Both the position numbers and the translations under genes were made by a program. This document shows positions 11,451 to 22,584 of a DNA stretch of 64,000 nt, in pieces. The stretch comes from Cunninghamia lanceolata (Eukaryota; Streptophyta; Pinopsida; Cupressales; Cupressaceae). The first letter of the stretch is position 1. Every line of letters starts with the position of its first letter. Location of the stretch: NCBI GenBank assembly GCA_027924645.1, contig BSBN01000047.1:6510001-6574000 (forward strand), read 5' to 3'. The notes under the pieces are model-generated. The model did no database searches, had not been told where the DNA came from, and saw only the letters and a list, made by a program, of their open reading frames with translations.

Positions 11451-11965
11451 AAACTATCAAATGGGAAAGTGAAGCAACTAGATCATTTCAGAACATCAAA
11501 GAAGCTATAAAGGTGGCTCCTGTGTTGAGATCCCCTAATTTTTCTAAGCCACTTTAGTTATTCTCATTTGCCTCTTTTCACACTATTGTTGCATGTTTAT
11601 TATAGAAAAATGAAGATGGTTTTGAGCAACCTATTGCTTTCTTTAGCATGTCATTGTAGGTGGCCGAATTGAAATATGATATCATGGAAAAGCAAGCATA
11701 TGCATTGGTTAGGGCAGTCAAAAGATTCAGGCCATACTTAGTAGGATCTCAGATAGTTGCATATGTGCCCCATGTAGCAGTTAAGGACATTTTCACTTAG
11801 CAAGAAGTGACAGGAAGAAGATGCAGGTGGATTAACAAGTTACAAGAGTTCAACATTGAGATACAAATTACAAAATTGGTAAGGGGACAGGGTTTGGCTA
11901 AGATGATGACATAATCAAATTTGGAAGCATGCCAGGTAAATGTAGTTTAGGATGAAGTTGTTAAC
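11451..11965 (+). pseudogene. RT-linked RNase H of Tat element
   Basis: After the frameshift the second frame reads IKWESEATRSFQNIKEAI, then PVLRSPNFSKPL and an RNase H-like segment (EQPIAFFSMSL, VAELKYDIMEKQAYALVRAV, RPYLVGSQIVAYV). Several stops occur (for example TAG 11555), mostly in Gln positions. The expected catalytic D-A-S motif at the start of a gypsy RNase H is not evident: the segment reads FSFASFHTIV, so this domain may have lost catalysis and be complemented by the upstream RNase H. That functional view is inference. Confidence 0.7.
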
Positions 11966-13237
11966 ATGTTAGAATCTGAATGGTACAAGGATATTATGTA
12001 TTATTTGCAGAATTTGAATTGTCCTTCCCATCTCAGTGATGGTCAAAAAAGGACCTTAAAGTTACATGCTATCAAATACATAATTATTCAAGGAGAATTA
12101 TATTGGAAGAATCCTTATGGTGTACTACTTAGGTGTGTGGATGAAAATCAAGCTACAGATATTTTAAATGAAATGCACAAAGGAATGTGTGGTGGACACT
12201 ACACTGCCAAGACAACAACTCACAAAATTCGTAGAGCAGGCTATTGGTGGCTGACCCTTTTCTCAGATGCACAAAAGATGGTAAGAAAATGTGATTCCTG
12301 TCAAAGGTTCTCAGGAAAACTTAAGTATGAAGGTGCATTACCTCTTAGAACTATAACTATGGAGGCTCCATTTCAGCAATGGGGAATTGATTTTATAGTG
12401 GAAATTTTAGAAAGATCAAGTGGAGGACATAGTTGGATTTTGGTCGCTACTGAATATTTTACTAAATGGATTGAAGCCATTCCAACTAAGAAAGCTACAA
12501 GAAAGGTGGTGATGGATTTCATTTTGGAACACATTATTATCAGATTTGGAGTGCCAGTCAAAGTGGTCATAGACAATGCCATGTGCTTCAGATCTGGTGG
12601 GTTTGTTGATTTTTACAACAAATATGGGATTGATTTGTCATATACATCACCATATCATCCACAAGGAAATGGTCAGGCAGAATCAAGTAACAGAAGCCTT
12701 ATGAAAATCATCAAAAGGATGGTAGACAAGAACAAAAGGGCATGGGATTCAAAGTTAAAGATGGCACTATGGGCTGACTGGATAACAGTGAAGAAAGCAA
12801 TTGGAAGGTCACCTTTTGAGCTAGTGTATGGCACAATAGCTAAGTTACCTATGAATAATCTCTTGCCAATTTATAGATTCATACAAGAAAATGATAAAGA
12901 GATTGAGGACTCAATGAATGAAAGGATAAATCAACTGGTTGCATTAGATGAAATTAGAAGAGAAGCACAGAAGACAAATATCAAGAAACAACAGAAGGTG
13001 AAATATTTGATTGATAAAAGGGCTATAGAAAGGAAGTTTCAGATAAGTGACTTGGTCCTTGTTTGGAATGCAAAGAGCCAGGATAAGAGTAAGCATGGTA
13101 AATTTGAGCCCTTATGGATGGGCCCATATCAAATCAGCAATACTCATGGAGAAGATTCCTACTTTCTCCATGCCCTAAATGGTGAACTACTGGAATTGCC
13201 TGTGCATGGTCAGTTCCTAAAACCTTACTTCTCATGA
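11966..13237 (+). CDS. Tat element integrase, uninterrupted frame
   Basis: 423 residues without a stop. An HHCC zinc domain comes first (MHKGMCGGHYTAK, then KCDSCQRF, about 12170-12310). The DDE core follows: D in WGIDFIVEIL (about 12385), D in KVVIDNAMCF (about 12570) and E in GNGQAESSNRSLMK (about 12675). The C-terminus has the GPY-type module (ISDLVLVWNA, KFEPLWMGPYQI, LPVHGQFLKPYFS). No chromodomain is present, as expected for Tat. It is the only long domain of this element that has escaped nonsense mutations, but the upstream stops mean it is unlikely to be made as part of a polyprotein. The first ATG is only the start of the open stretch, not a real initiation site. Confidence 0.85.
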   Translation: MLESEWYKDIMYYLQNLNCPSHLSDGQKRTLKLHAIKYIIIQGELYWKNPYGVLLRCVDENQATDILNEMHKGMCGGHYTAKTTTHKIRRAGYWWLTLFSDAQKMVRKCDSCQRFSGKLKYEGALPLRTITMEAPFQQWGIDFIVEILERSSGGHSWILVATEYFTKWIEAIPTKKATRKVVMDFILEHIIIRFGVPVKVVIDNAMCFRSGGFVDFYNKYGIDLSYTSPYHPQGNGQAESSNRSLMKIIKRMVDKNKRAWDSKLKMALWADWITVKKAIGRSPFELVYGTIAKLPMNNLLPIYRFIQENDKEIEDSMNERINQLVALDEIRREAQKTNIKKQQKVKYLIDKRAIERKFQISDLVLVWNAKSQDKSKHGKFEPLWMGPYQISNTHGEDSYFLHALNGELLELPVHGQFLKPYFS

Positions 13238-13699
13238 ATGAATATCTTGTGTGCAAATTGTAAATTAGGTGTGAATAGTCTATACATACCTTATATAGTC
13301 GGTGGTGTTTTGCATTTTGCATTTTGCCTGGTCTGTCCCGAAGTGGTTTGGTTCTCGCTGCAGCCTTGCGCCTGCATGTCCCCAGTCAGAGCTAATGGTG
13401 GTGCCTACCTAGGGTTAGGGTTTTGAGTCGAGTCTGCAAGATTATATTTTTATTCCCTCAAACTCTTAATGCCTTAGGTTTTATTTCCCCTCAGCCTCCT
13501 GCATTGTATCTTTTATTTTGTCATTAACCTCCTGTAGCGGGTTCCTGGGTCGTTTAAGTTGTGACTTAAGCCTTAGCACTCATAGGTTGACCAGCCCCTT
13601 TGCATTGCACTACCGCTTTCTCCCATCACGCTAAAAAGAAAAGAAAGAAAAAATGCTAAGTCCAAAAAACCCTTTATGCGGCAGTGAAATCTGTTGTGT
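13238..13699 (+). other. Start of the 3' non-coding region of Tat element
   Basis: After the integrase stop there is no domain-bearing frame. Short overlapping frames on both strands are not conserved-looking. An A-rich stretch (about 13633-13653) precedes the hairpin array. Confidence 0.6.
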
Positions 13700-14815
13700 G
13701 TATCGTTGTATGTATGTGTCTTTGTATGTGCAGATGCATATGTACAATGCCAGACCCAAAAATAAATTTCAATCAACCTTTGAAAAGGGTGAAAAATGGT
13801 TGTATGCATATAAGGTTTGTATGTGGCATTTAGATACATTTTCAAGCATGGAAATGTGGTTGAACATGACAGATTCCTGGTATATTCTGCAGTTGTATCG
13901 AAGGAGATTGTATGTATATTTTGTTGTATATTCGATATACAATGGGTGAGATACAATGATGGATTTCAAATATGTTCAAATTGGGTTAAGACGGTGGTCG
14001 GGCCCACAGGTATGTGCAAAGAGGATTGTATGTATATGACTTATGCAAAATGATATACAAGGTAGGACATGCAATCCCAGATTTCAAAAGTTATTAAACT
14101 GGACCTAGCGCATGCATATAAAAGGAAAAGTTGAAAAGTCAAAGGCATTTCTTTGTATGTATGCGTTGTATGTATCTCTGATATACAATGGGCATATACA
14201 AGGTGAAATATACAAGCAGGCAGGTGCAAAAGGTGGACGCGGCAAGGAAGTTAGCAGTATTTATATGCCAGGTGAAATCCGTGGTTGTATATTGGGGTTG
14301 TATGTACCCAATATACAATCAGACATACAACAAGAAGATACAAAGAAACATGCAAAGCCGGAGCAATCAAAGTCAACAGTCTTCAAAAACATGGTGGGCC
14401 CGCGCAGCTGTATGTTCCGTGGGTTGTATGCATGTGCGATATACAATGCAATGTATAAAAGTGCAGTTACAACCCAGATGCGAAAGGAGAATATGTTATG
14501 GTAGATTTTAGGCTGGAGTTTGTGGGTTGTATGTTGCTCATTGTATGTGCAATATAGAAAGTGATATACAAAAGGGTGTTTGATACAAGGCTCGGACCCG
14601 ATTGCAGTTTCAATTTGTTTCACAATGATTTGGGGTCTGTGCTTGTATGTGTGGCGATTGTATGTATATGCAATCTCACATACAACCACAAATACAAATG
14701 AAGATAAAATGGCTCGTTGATGGAGATACAAATATTCAGCGATGGTTATCCAACCAGATGATGCCACATGTCCAAATGCAGTTGTATGTACATGCTTTTG
14801 CATATACAAAGATTT
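13700..14815. repeat. Hairpin repeat array with about 125-bp period in the Tat element
   Basis: The motif TTGTATGT(A) is followed 15-40 bp later by its near-complement (A)TATACAA. The right arms lie near 13738, 13934, 14052, 14181, 14311, 14439, 14564, 14678 and 14801, so from 13934 the step is about 115-130 bp. Between hairpins each unit also carries a gatttcaaa-like and a gg-ccc-like piece (13960-14010, 14080-14110, 14390-14410, 14590-14640). It is a worn tandem repeat in the position, pol to 3' LTR, where Tat/Ogre elements often carry tandem repeats. Frames reading through it, up to 216 codons on the minus strand, are by-products of the repeat. Confidence 0.75.
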
Positions 14816-15029
14816 GAAGGCATAAAAGGTAAGATGGGTGAAAAAGGTAAAATGTATGTTCGTGCTGTGAAAAGTTAAAGGGGATAATGCACCTGCGTGG
14901 TATGATTTCATTGATTGTTGACTTGTCAGTGTGATTTGAAGCCATTGATCTCGGAAGGAGAAGGGAAATCGACAACCAGTTTCAAATTTTTAGAAAGTGA
15001 AGGATTTCTTGTCTTCACAAATGCATTTT

Positions 15030-15042
15030 AGGTGGGAAGAAT
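15030..15042 (+). other. Polypurine tract of Tat element
   Basis: aggtgggaagaat lies directly before the TG of the 3' LTR. It is purine-rich except for two T and is the best candidate for the plus-strand primer. It supports placing the LTR start at 15043. Confidence 0.6.
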
Positions 15043-16258
15043 TGCAAAGCACACAACCGTTGTATTTTCAGAAGTTGCAGGTAGGTTGGCCATTAATGGC
15101 AAAATTTGCAGAGGCATGGTCTTGATTGACAGGTCAACTACCTGATTAAGGGCAAAAATCTTCAGTTGGCAGCTCACATCCCGAACCCACCTGCCCTTTT
15201 CTCTTCTTCTTACGGCTGCATTGAATTATTTTGGTGCCATTCAGATGGTACATTGTATCTGGCAGAGTTTTGAAATGACATGTACCTTGATTGCTGAGGG
15301 CACGTTCTTGCTATATAGGGAGGACTGTGTCACTTATTTTTTGGTTGTTGAAGACTGGGCAAATTCTGGTGGAGTAATAAGATACAATTTTACTGGTGGC
15401 TCTGTTTAGTGCCTTGTGAGTTTATGAATCATATGTTGTATGTTTTATGCATGGTTTACTGGTTTCATGTTGTTTTTACATGAGAAATGCTTTATTGCAT
15501 GTGTTTGGTTATTTGTCTCCAAGTTGTGGGCATCTTTTCTTTTGAATCTAAATAGCTAAGGGTTATTTGGGATTCAGGAACATGGATTTTCTATGTTGAA
15601 TGTCTAATCTCTTACCTTTGTTCAAGGAACAAATTAAACATTTTAGGTTAAGCATTGGGAAAGGTATGCTGCAACAGGGATATCATTAAGTATGAATGAC
15701 TAAATACTCATTCTTGGGAAGTATTTGCAAGGTAGATACTAAGAAATTTCCCCTTGAAACTTAGTTATTGATTCAAGTTTATGGTAATCATTCACATGTG
15801 TATGTCTATTGACTCCGAGCCCTGAGATAGGCACCAGTCTGGTCTTGTATTGAGGTTACAACCCAAGGTCCTAGTCTTGCATCCAAATACAAAATATAAA
15901 TTCAAACTTCAAATATAAACCTTTAGGACATTAGAAGTAGTTTTAGGACTAAAATCCTCCATTTCACAACTGAGCAGAGGCCCAAAGCTAGCCCCTTTGC
16001 ACTTATTTTAGAGTTTTGGTCTGCATAAGAGAGGATTTATGTGCTATGTGTCAACATTCCAGTAAGTTCACATGCACATTTTACGGATGTTAACTAGGGA
16101 ATACCCCCCTTGGTTCTGCAGAGCCTAAAGAAGAAGAGGAGATATTTATAGGGTCTATCTCCTGTACTGTTGGCCCTTGGCCTGGAAACCCTATTGATCA
16201 ATGATGGCTACCTTGTAGGGATAACTAGGAAACATCCAGTTTGGGAAAAAACCCAACA
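15043..16258 (+). repeat. 3' LTR of Tat element
   Basis: Direct repeat of 5364-6579, same length, ending aaacccaaca. The next base begins sequence of a minus-strand gypsy gag, so the element, or at least its 3' end, sits in that older element. Confidence 0.88.
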
Positions 16259-16664
16259 AGACCTCCTTCCACCAAACACTAGCATGGCCCTTCAACTTTA
16301 TTTTTACAAACTTGACCTGATCTAGGTCCTCCACATCTTCATACTTGAAATACTCCTCCATGTCATTGATCCAATCAATAAGTTGTTCTGGGTTCAAATC
16401 TCCAGAATATGTAGAAACTTTGATCTTGGGTCTCTTTCTAATCTTGAAAATGGCCCTCAACAACCTAACTTCTGCAGGATCTCCTGCAGTTTCTTGTTCT
16501 TCCTCAGATAGCTCTTCTTCAACTTCATCTTTGCTTTCTTCTCTTGTTCTCAGCTCAAACCCTCTTCATAGCTCCTCTTGCAATGCATCGATTTGCCTTT
16601 GTAGGGCTCTAAAACCCTCTTCTGTCAAAGTATTCCTCCTAATATGATTTCTCTATGGAGGCAT
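16259..16664 (-). pseudogene. Gypsy gag N-terminal part, truncated by the Tat element
   Basis: Minus-strand frame from the ATG at 16664-16662 (MPP, then TAG) through an acidic stretch (EEELSEEEQETAGDPAEV) into a gag domain (KVSTYSGDLNPEQLIDWI, EEYFKYEDVEDLDQVKF, HASVWWKEV), ending at 16259 where the Tat 3' LTR starts. In-frame TAG (codon 4) and TGA (about codon 38) fit CAG and CGA decay. It is clearly related to the gag at 61567 (LNPEDLIDWI-like, ATLWWKEL). The rest of the element is not found left of the Tat element. Confidence 0.85.
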
Positions 16665-16750
16665 CTTGATCTCCGCAGCAAACCCACAACCTCAGGTCCT
16701 AGTGCAAACTGCCTCACAGTCGGTGATCTGTCTACACACTCAGGAACCCT

Positions 16751-16764
16751 TGCTCTGATACCAC
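16751..16764 (-). other. Primer binding site, tRNA-Met-like
   Basis: Read on the minus strand it is TGGTATCAGAGCAA, the standard initiator tRNA-Met primer site of plant gypsy and copia elements, one base after the LTR end. Confidence 0.85.
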
Positions 16765-16765
16765 T

Positions 16766-17640
16766 TGATGAAGGGGGTAAATCACAAAACACACAACAAC
16801 AGAAATGGAACACAGAAAATAGAATATTTCTTTATTTATTTGGACAACTCATTACATTACAGAAGCTCAATTACAATCAGAGGAATCAATCCTCCACAAT
16901 CTGCAACACACTATAGCTACACACCACCAAGCTCTAGAATCTTTTGCCTTCTGCAACCCCAAATCAGCTAGGGTTTCTGTTTTCCAACCTATTCTTGACT
17001 CTACACTTTCCCCCTTAGCACTACTACCACCCAGGCTTCCCAAAATAGTCATAAATAACACTTTTTGGCAGCCTCTAGCTAAATTTTGAAATTTGCAACT
17101 CCCTCCAAAAGTAGGTCAACTTCCAGGAAGCATAGCTTTTGATCCGGGTGTCTGATTGACAAACCATTTTAAGCACCGAAAAGCTCATGATGTGAACTAT
17201 CATGCCAAAAATCTGTAAATGGATTTCCATCAACGTTTCATGATGTTATGGGATGTTTTAGTACCTCATATCACGTTTCAAAAATTTTTAGGGGCTTTTC
17301 AAAAAACAAAAACTTTAACAGCTTTCAGCTCACAAATGATCTTTACCTGATTCCCTCGCCAAAGGTCTTATATTTCCATTATGTAACGTTTTGTAAGTTT
17401 TTGCTTCAATCCGTGCCCAAATGCAAACTTTCCTAAAATGGCAGGTAACCTTTCCAAAACTAGCAGTTTGCTATTTTTAGTAGTTTTGGAAAAACTGAAA
17501 GTCCTACATCATTATTCTGGATATTATGGAACCAGAAACACTAATTATGGAAAGAAATGAAAACAACTACAATGATTTTGAATTAACTTCTTTTTGGGTG
17601 ATGCAAGATTGTCCTTACACCACTGGATGCTCCTACATCA
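16766..17640 (-). repeat. 5' LTR of minus-strand gypsy element
   Basis: 875 bp, TGATGTAGGAGCATCCAG at the start (17640) and TTCATCA at the end (16766), with short inverted termini TGATG/CATCA. Its start matches the LTR at 60168, so both belong to one lineage. It interrupts the internal region of the E2 element; the sequence right of 17640 resumes E2-like DNA. Confidence 0.85.
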
Positions 17641-17757
17641 ACATGATATTATTTAGAAAGATTAGGGTGTTTACTTGATAGGAGTTGGAACATTATGTTC
17701 TAGTTTGTTCTCATCCCTTGAATTGTTTGAATTTTATTATTTTCTTTGGTGGCAGGT
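17641..17757 (+). other. 3' end of the internal region of non-autonomous element E2
   Basis: Closely resembles 36585-36709, the sequence directly before the 3' LTR of E1 (shared pieces include aggagttggaa, ttgaatt-tttgaatttt and ttctttggtggcaagt). This identifies the following LTR as a 3' LTR. No strong purine tract is seen; the bases before the LTR are tttggtggcaggt. Confidence 0.75.
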
Positions 17758-19540
17758 TGTTGTGTGGTTACACAACATGCCCTATTTTTCCCCAGTAAAA
17801 TAGGGACCCAACTTTTCGCATGCTTTTCTATTCCCCTTGCTTTGGGCGGTATGGTAAAAGAGTTAGTATCAGATGCATGTTAGGATGCCATCCTGTACAT
17901 ATCAAGACCTCAAAAGGAGAGGTTAATTTTCAAAGTTAGATTTTGTTTCACAAACATCATCAAGTGAAAGAATTCAAAATTCTAAGCAGGTTTGCCTTTT
18001 GGATCACCCCAAAATTCCCTAAGAGTAAAAAGTTATGTTTGGTCAAAGTTTGGTCAAACAATCACAAAGGGGGGGGTCATCACATTCCTTAATATCTTGG
18101 ATATTTGTTAATATCCTAAATGTCAATTTTAACAAAGTAAAATTCAATGACCACACATTCGCTAATATGTAGACATCAAAATAAACTATCGAGATACATG
18201 TACATCTTGCAAGGGTGCACATTCATCTTAATATCCCTGATATTCGCTAATATGTGGACTTACCCAAATATAGTGAAAATATTAAGGGTTAGCATATTTC
18301 TTAATATCTTGCATATTAGTTAACATCCTAGCAATGTCATTAAATATCACCACAAGGAAGTAACAATCTGATGATGATGTCACCAAGACTCCCCGAGACC
18401 GAACATAACTATGAACAGTGAGCGTCAACACATTATTTAATGTGTGGATATTCACTAATGTGATGGTGATATCATCCTAACCTATTCAAAAGAAACCCCG
18501 ATGGAGTGATGATGTCACTCGTATACCTGATATCGAAAGGTCATCACATTCCTTAAGATCTCAGATATTAGTTAATATCCTGACCTAATGCAATATAACG
18601 ATAAATTTCAATATCCAGACATTAACTTAGCACCCTGACATTCGCTAAAATGATGATGACGTCACATTATAACTAGTCCATAAACATCATTTGACACAGT
18701 GACATCATCCTCATCTTTAGATTAAGAGGGGGGATATTTCACATAACTAACCACCCGAATATTTCTTAATGTCTGCATATCTACCCTTGGGATCCATAAC
18801 ATATAGACCTCCAAGAACCAATAGAAAGATACCATGTGGTATGTTGACCAGTCCATATGGACATATCATAATGCCCTGATATTTGAACAAAAGGAAATAC
18901 ATTCAATTTTTTAGGACCCGCTTCTTACATCCGGTCAACATTGACCTACGTCATGATGACGTCAGGTACATATTCCAAAAAAATTGTGTACATTCTTTAA
19001 ACACCCAAACATTTTCAAATATGTAGACCTCATAATAAATATTGTTTAACAGTAGGTGGATATTCAAAATTTCAAATCACACGACGCTGCTTGTTGTGAT
19101 CTTAAGAATGCTGCATATGTATCAATGGACATGAATAATGTAACATTAATTATGCCCTAAATCACCGATGTTAACGATTGAAATAGGGGATTTATGCTTA
19201 TTTTACATTTATCAAATCATTCAACAAGAGATTATAGAGCTCCTGCGTGATTAAAACTATCATTACAGTAACCTACGACCTAAATGGAATGGGGTGCACC
19301 TTGAATGGTGAATGGAGCAGGGTGATTAAAAAGTGAACATGCACATCCTGATCTCGATTAAGTAAATTTAAAAGTGCAAAAATTAGGTATGTAACGATGG
19401 AACCCTCATTTTGTCATTTCTGAATAGGTAAATAGGTAAATGGTTTTCACTATGGTAAATTCATATGATGACATTTGAGTATGCTTTGTGAAAGTAAAAT
19501 GCCGTAATGTACACAAAATGTTTAGATCTAAAATCCTAAA
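17758..19540 (+). repeat. U3 part of the E2 LTR
   Basis: Homologous in layout to the first 2 kb of the E1 LTR but strongly diverged. It is rich in tta-atatc, gatgatg and gatattc words and carries TGACGTCA palindromes at 18657 and 18957. No coding domain is seen before about 19541. Confidence 0.65.
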
Positions 19541-20008
19541 ATGCATGTTAGGTTAAGACATGTATACTTGTCAATGTAGGATATAATAGATATTCATAGG
19601 AATAGGTCAGATACTGAGTTCTTGACACCTATGTATATACAACCCAGAGGGTCAGCATTCAAATATGGATAAATAGATGATACACACCTAGGGAACACTG
19701 ATCTTAATACATGGACAACCAAATCAGAGAGGGGCAATGGAGATACTTTGCTCATGAGTATATATAGTTCAGCATGTGGCATGCTAGTGGCTTCCCATAC
19801 GCGATGGAGGTCATTGAGCTAGTTGCAGAATGCACTAATAATTACAATATCCACACTAGAAGAGTTGAAAAACATGGTCGAATATATGCAGATTTTTTCA
19901 GTTGCAGGAATTACCTCCACAGTCAATTTACTATCAGGATCTAATTTGTATAATATTAATCTGGGAACCCTAGAGAAACAATATAAGGGTATTTTAAAGG
20001 AGTGTAGG
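19541..20008 (+). pseudogene. LTR-embedded reading frame of E2, segment A
   Basis: One frame from an ATG at 19541 to the Tekay insertion at 20009, with stops at 19577 (TAG), 19670 (TAA) and 19820 (TAG). It reads hydrophobic and globular in style (LLMSIYSSACGMLVAS, ISTLEELKNMVEYMQIFSVAG). The frame runs through the TSD GTAGG and continues without a shift at 44235, which is strong evidence that this was coding DNA when the Tekay element inserted. The true start may lie further upstream. I recognise no domain. Confidence 0.65.
20004..20008 (+). repeat. Target-site duplication of the Tekay element (left)
   Basis: GTAGG here and again at 44230-44234. Confidence 0.9.
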
Positions 20009-22584
20009 TGTGAGGACCACCCTTTTTACTTATGTTGTTATGACTATTTACATTACTGTTATTGTTATTTTTTTATGTTTGTGGGATAGCAGTTCCCGGA
20101 ATTGTCAAACTATTAAACTTTATTATGATTTCAGAAAAACTAATTGGGTGATGTTTGGATAAGTTTACATTTCAGAAAAGTTAAATAGGTGATGATGGAA
20201 AATTGTAATATGATTTCATTTATGTTAATTAGAACTATGTCATGATAATGCATGTTTTTAAGTTGCTTCAGCTATGATGATTTTATGTGGTTACTGATCT
20301 TGTAATTTAGTGTGCAGGAATTACTAATCGAACCACAGATTCTAGAGATCATTCTGCACCTTGTTATTGTTATTCCCTGTTAAGCCGATCTGGTCCCACG
20401 AGGAACCAAGATCTTTCTGTGTTTGATGTGATGTTGTAATATGGTCTTTCGTATGGTCGAGTGGGATTGGTTACCCTCTTGTAACAATACTTTATGATTT
20501 GTGTTGTAAAAAGTTTGAATTTGAATTTCTTTATTTTTATTTAAATCTTTGAGGCCTTTTTCATGTGCTTTACCTTGACCGTGGGTGTCCTGGATGGGTT
20601 AAAGTTGACCTTGGGTTATACCCCATGGGTCCAAGGGCCCATTTGGCATGGGTAACCCTTGAGTAACCTCCATCTAGTCATCTTAAACTTCCCCCTGAAG
20701 TTAAGTGGCGAAAATTGGAGGTATGGAGGGGACAAGATGGGTTGTACCAACACCCAACCCATCCCTCTTCATTCCCCAAGGTCAGAGATGACTACAAAAC
20801 CCATCCATTATTGAAGGATTGACTTGAAGTCACCTTCTCCATTAGTGAGATTCCCCCATGTGAAGTGGGGCCACCCATGTGAAGGAGGGAAGAAGAGGCA
20901 TGGGTCACCTGTCTTTTACTCCTTTAACTCCTTTTATTTCTCCCATGCGTAAGAGAAATGACATGAGGAGAGGGATAAGGAGTACTCTAGGGATGGGTGA
21001 GTGACATAAGCCACCAGGACAGAATAGTGGTTTTGGGGGAGAGTGAGGAAGTGACAAGTGTCACCTCCCCATTCCTCTAAATTGAAAAGAAATTGGGTTA
21101 TTTGTTTCCAATTTTGGAAGGAGAGGGAGTTAGTTGAATTTTGGGGAGAGTTTTATGATTATTGTCAGAGAATAGGAAAGTTAGCTTAGAGGAGAGAAAA
21201 GAGAGAGAGGAGTTGTTGGCTAAGGTTGGAAGAGAACCCAGTGGAGCTCTGCATCAGTTTCATTCCAGGAGGGCTTTGTAAGGTTGGTTTGGTCTTTACC
21301 TTTCTTTCGTATATCTGAATGTGTATGTAAAGTGTGTGAAAGATGATTACTTGTTGTGTTTTAGATGTGTTTTCTATGGGGTTTGTTGTCAGGTTGTTTG
21401 ACAGAGCTTCTCCCACTTGGGAGAAATGCTCATCAAGTTTGGGGTAGGGGAGGAGAGATCCTCCTCGGGTGCATACCTGTTTCCATCTTTTGGGATGTTG
21501 AAAGCCTTGAGGGCATGTATCTGTGACTGTATCTTTGACTTGAGAGTCAAATACAGATTTTCTTAAAAATTTGTGATCAAACTTGGTTTGAGACCAAGAG
21601 AAATTGTATTGGTTAACTTATCTGTAAGGGTGACACTCTGGAGTCGAGTGTGTCCACTCTCCTGCCCCTTATGAAACTCACTGTAGTTGAGTTTCCGTGT
21701 TGTGTAAATTACCCACGGGTGTTTGTGTGCTTTGGGATTGTTGTTGTTACTGTTGTGAAGTGTGCTTGAGTTACCCAGGTGTGAGTATGGTCTCCCTAGC
21801 TCGGGGGTGACCCTCTTGCGGGTCTACGGAAGGGAGGAGAGCTAGATGAGTGGTGTTTTCTTCTTTGTTTGTCTTTGATACGCAGCTTTTCTCTTGGAGC
21901 TTCTGGTTGGATATTTATGAAGAAACAACTCATTCTTCTTTGTCATGAGAATTAGGCCAGGTTCATTTCATTAGATTTGAAGAGAGAGCACCTCTCTTGT
22001 TATTGTTGTAATTTATTGTTACCCTGGGAGTGAAGGAAATCACCTCCCTGATCTTGTTATTGATGGACTTTTACTTGGTTGTCACAAGCTATCAGTTGTA
22101 TATTGTTGGGAGAAGGAAGTTCATATCTGGGAAGTTAGTTGTATGTATCCATGGTTTCAAATTCTCTTGCTATTTGTAGTGGAAGAGTTAACTTTTCTGT
22201 AATATGAATGTGGTAAACAAATACCTTAAATTTTCAAGTTATGTTGCTTTGTAAACCTTTTTAAATAGCAATTTTATTGTGTTTAATGTGTTATTGGAAG
22301 GAAGAGTTCATTTCTTATTTGCAATCTAATCTGAGTTTGTTTATGTAATTAGAAGAATAGAACTGCTAAACTAATTAAAAGGTCAGTTTTATGGTTCATT
22401 GTTCTAATGGAAAAGATAGTTTATAAATGATTAAGTTTTCTTCTTCATAAGTAATGGATTCAGTTATTTTGTAAGTTTTAAAGAAAATCTATTATATAAT
22501 TACTTCTGTTTGTCCCAAAAGTTGAAATGGACATGTATTAATTGCCGAAATAAACTGATAAAAAAAAAACTTTATTTTCTTAAG

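Larger units (their letters stand above)
5364..16258 (+). mobile_element. Tat-type Ty3/gypsy retrotransposon, full length, decayed
   Basis: Two 1,216-bp direct LTRs (5364-6579 and 15043-16258) bracket a tRNA-Arg-like primer site, gag, protease, an RNase H of the extra (archaeal-like) type, RT, RNase H, integrase, a long 3' non-coding region and a purine-rich tract. The extra RNase H and the primer site point to the Tat/Ogre branch. Coding is one frame from gag to RT, then one frameshift near 11450, with many in-frame stops, mostly CAG to TAG. The 5-bp flanks (tttta left, agacc right) do not match, so no TSD is seen; recombination between elements or later rearrangement is likely. The right flank falls inside a minus-strand gypsy gag. 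Confidence 0.9.

Noticed and set aside
13700..14815. CRISPR-like array
   Set aside because: Units are diverged, each holds an internal hairpin, there are no exact repeats or uniform spacers, and it sits inside a plant retrotransposon.
14261..14911. 216-codon open frame on the minus strand and several overlapping plus frames
   Set aside because: They follow the hairpin repeat period (recurring TYNRHTY-like words), overlap on both strands and have no domain; they are by-products of the array.
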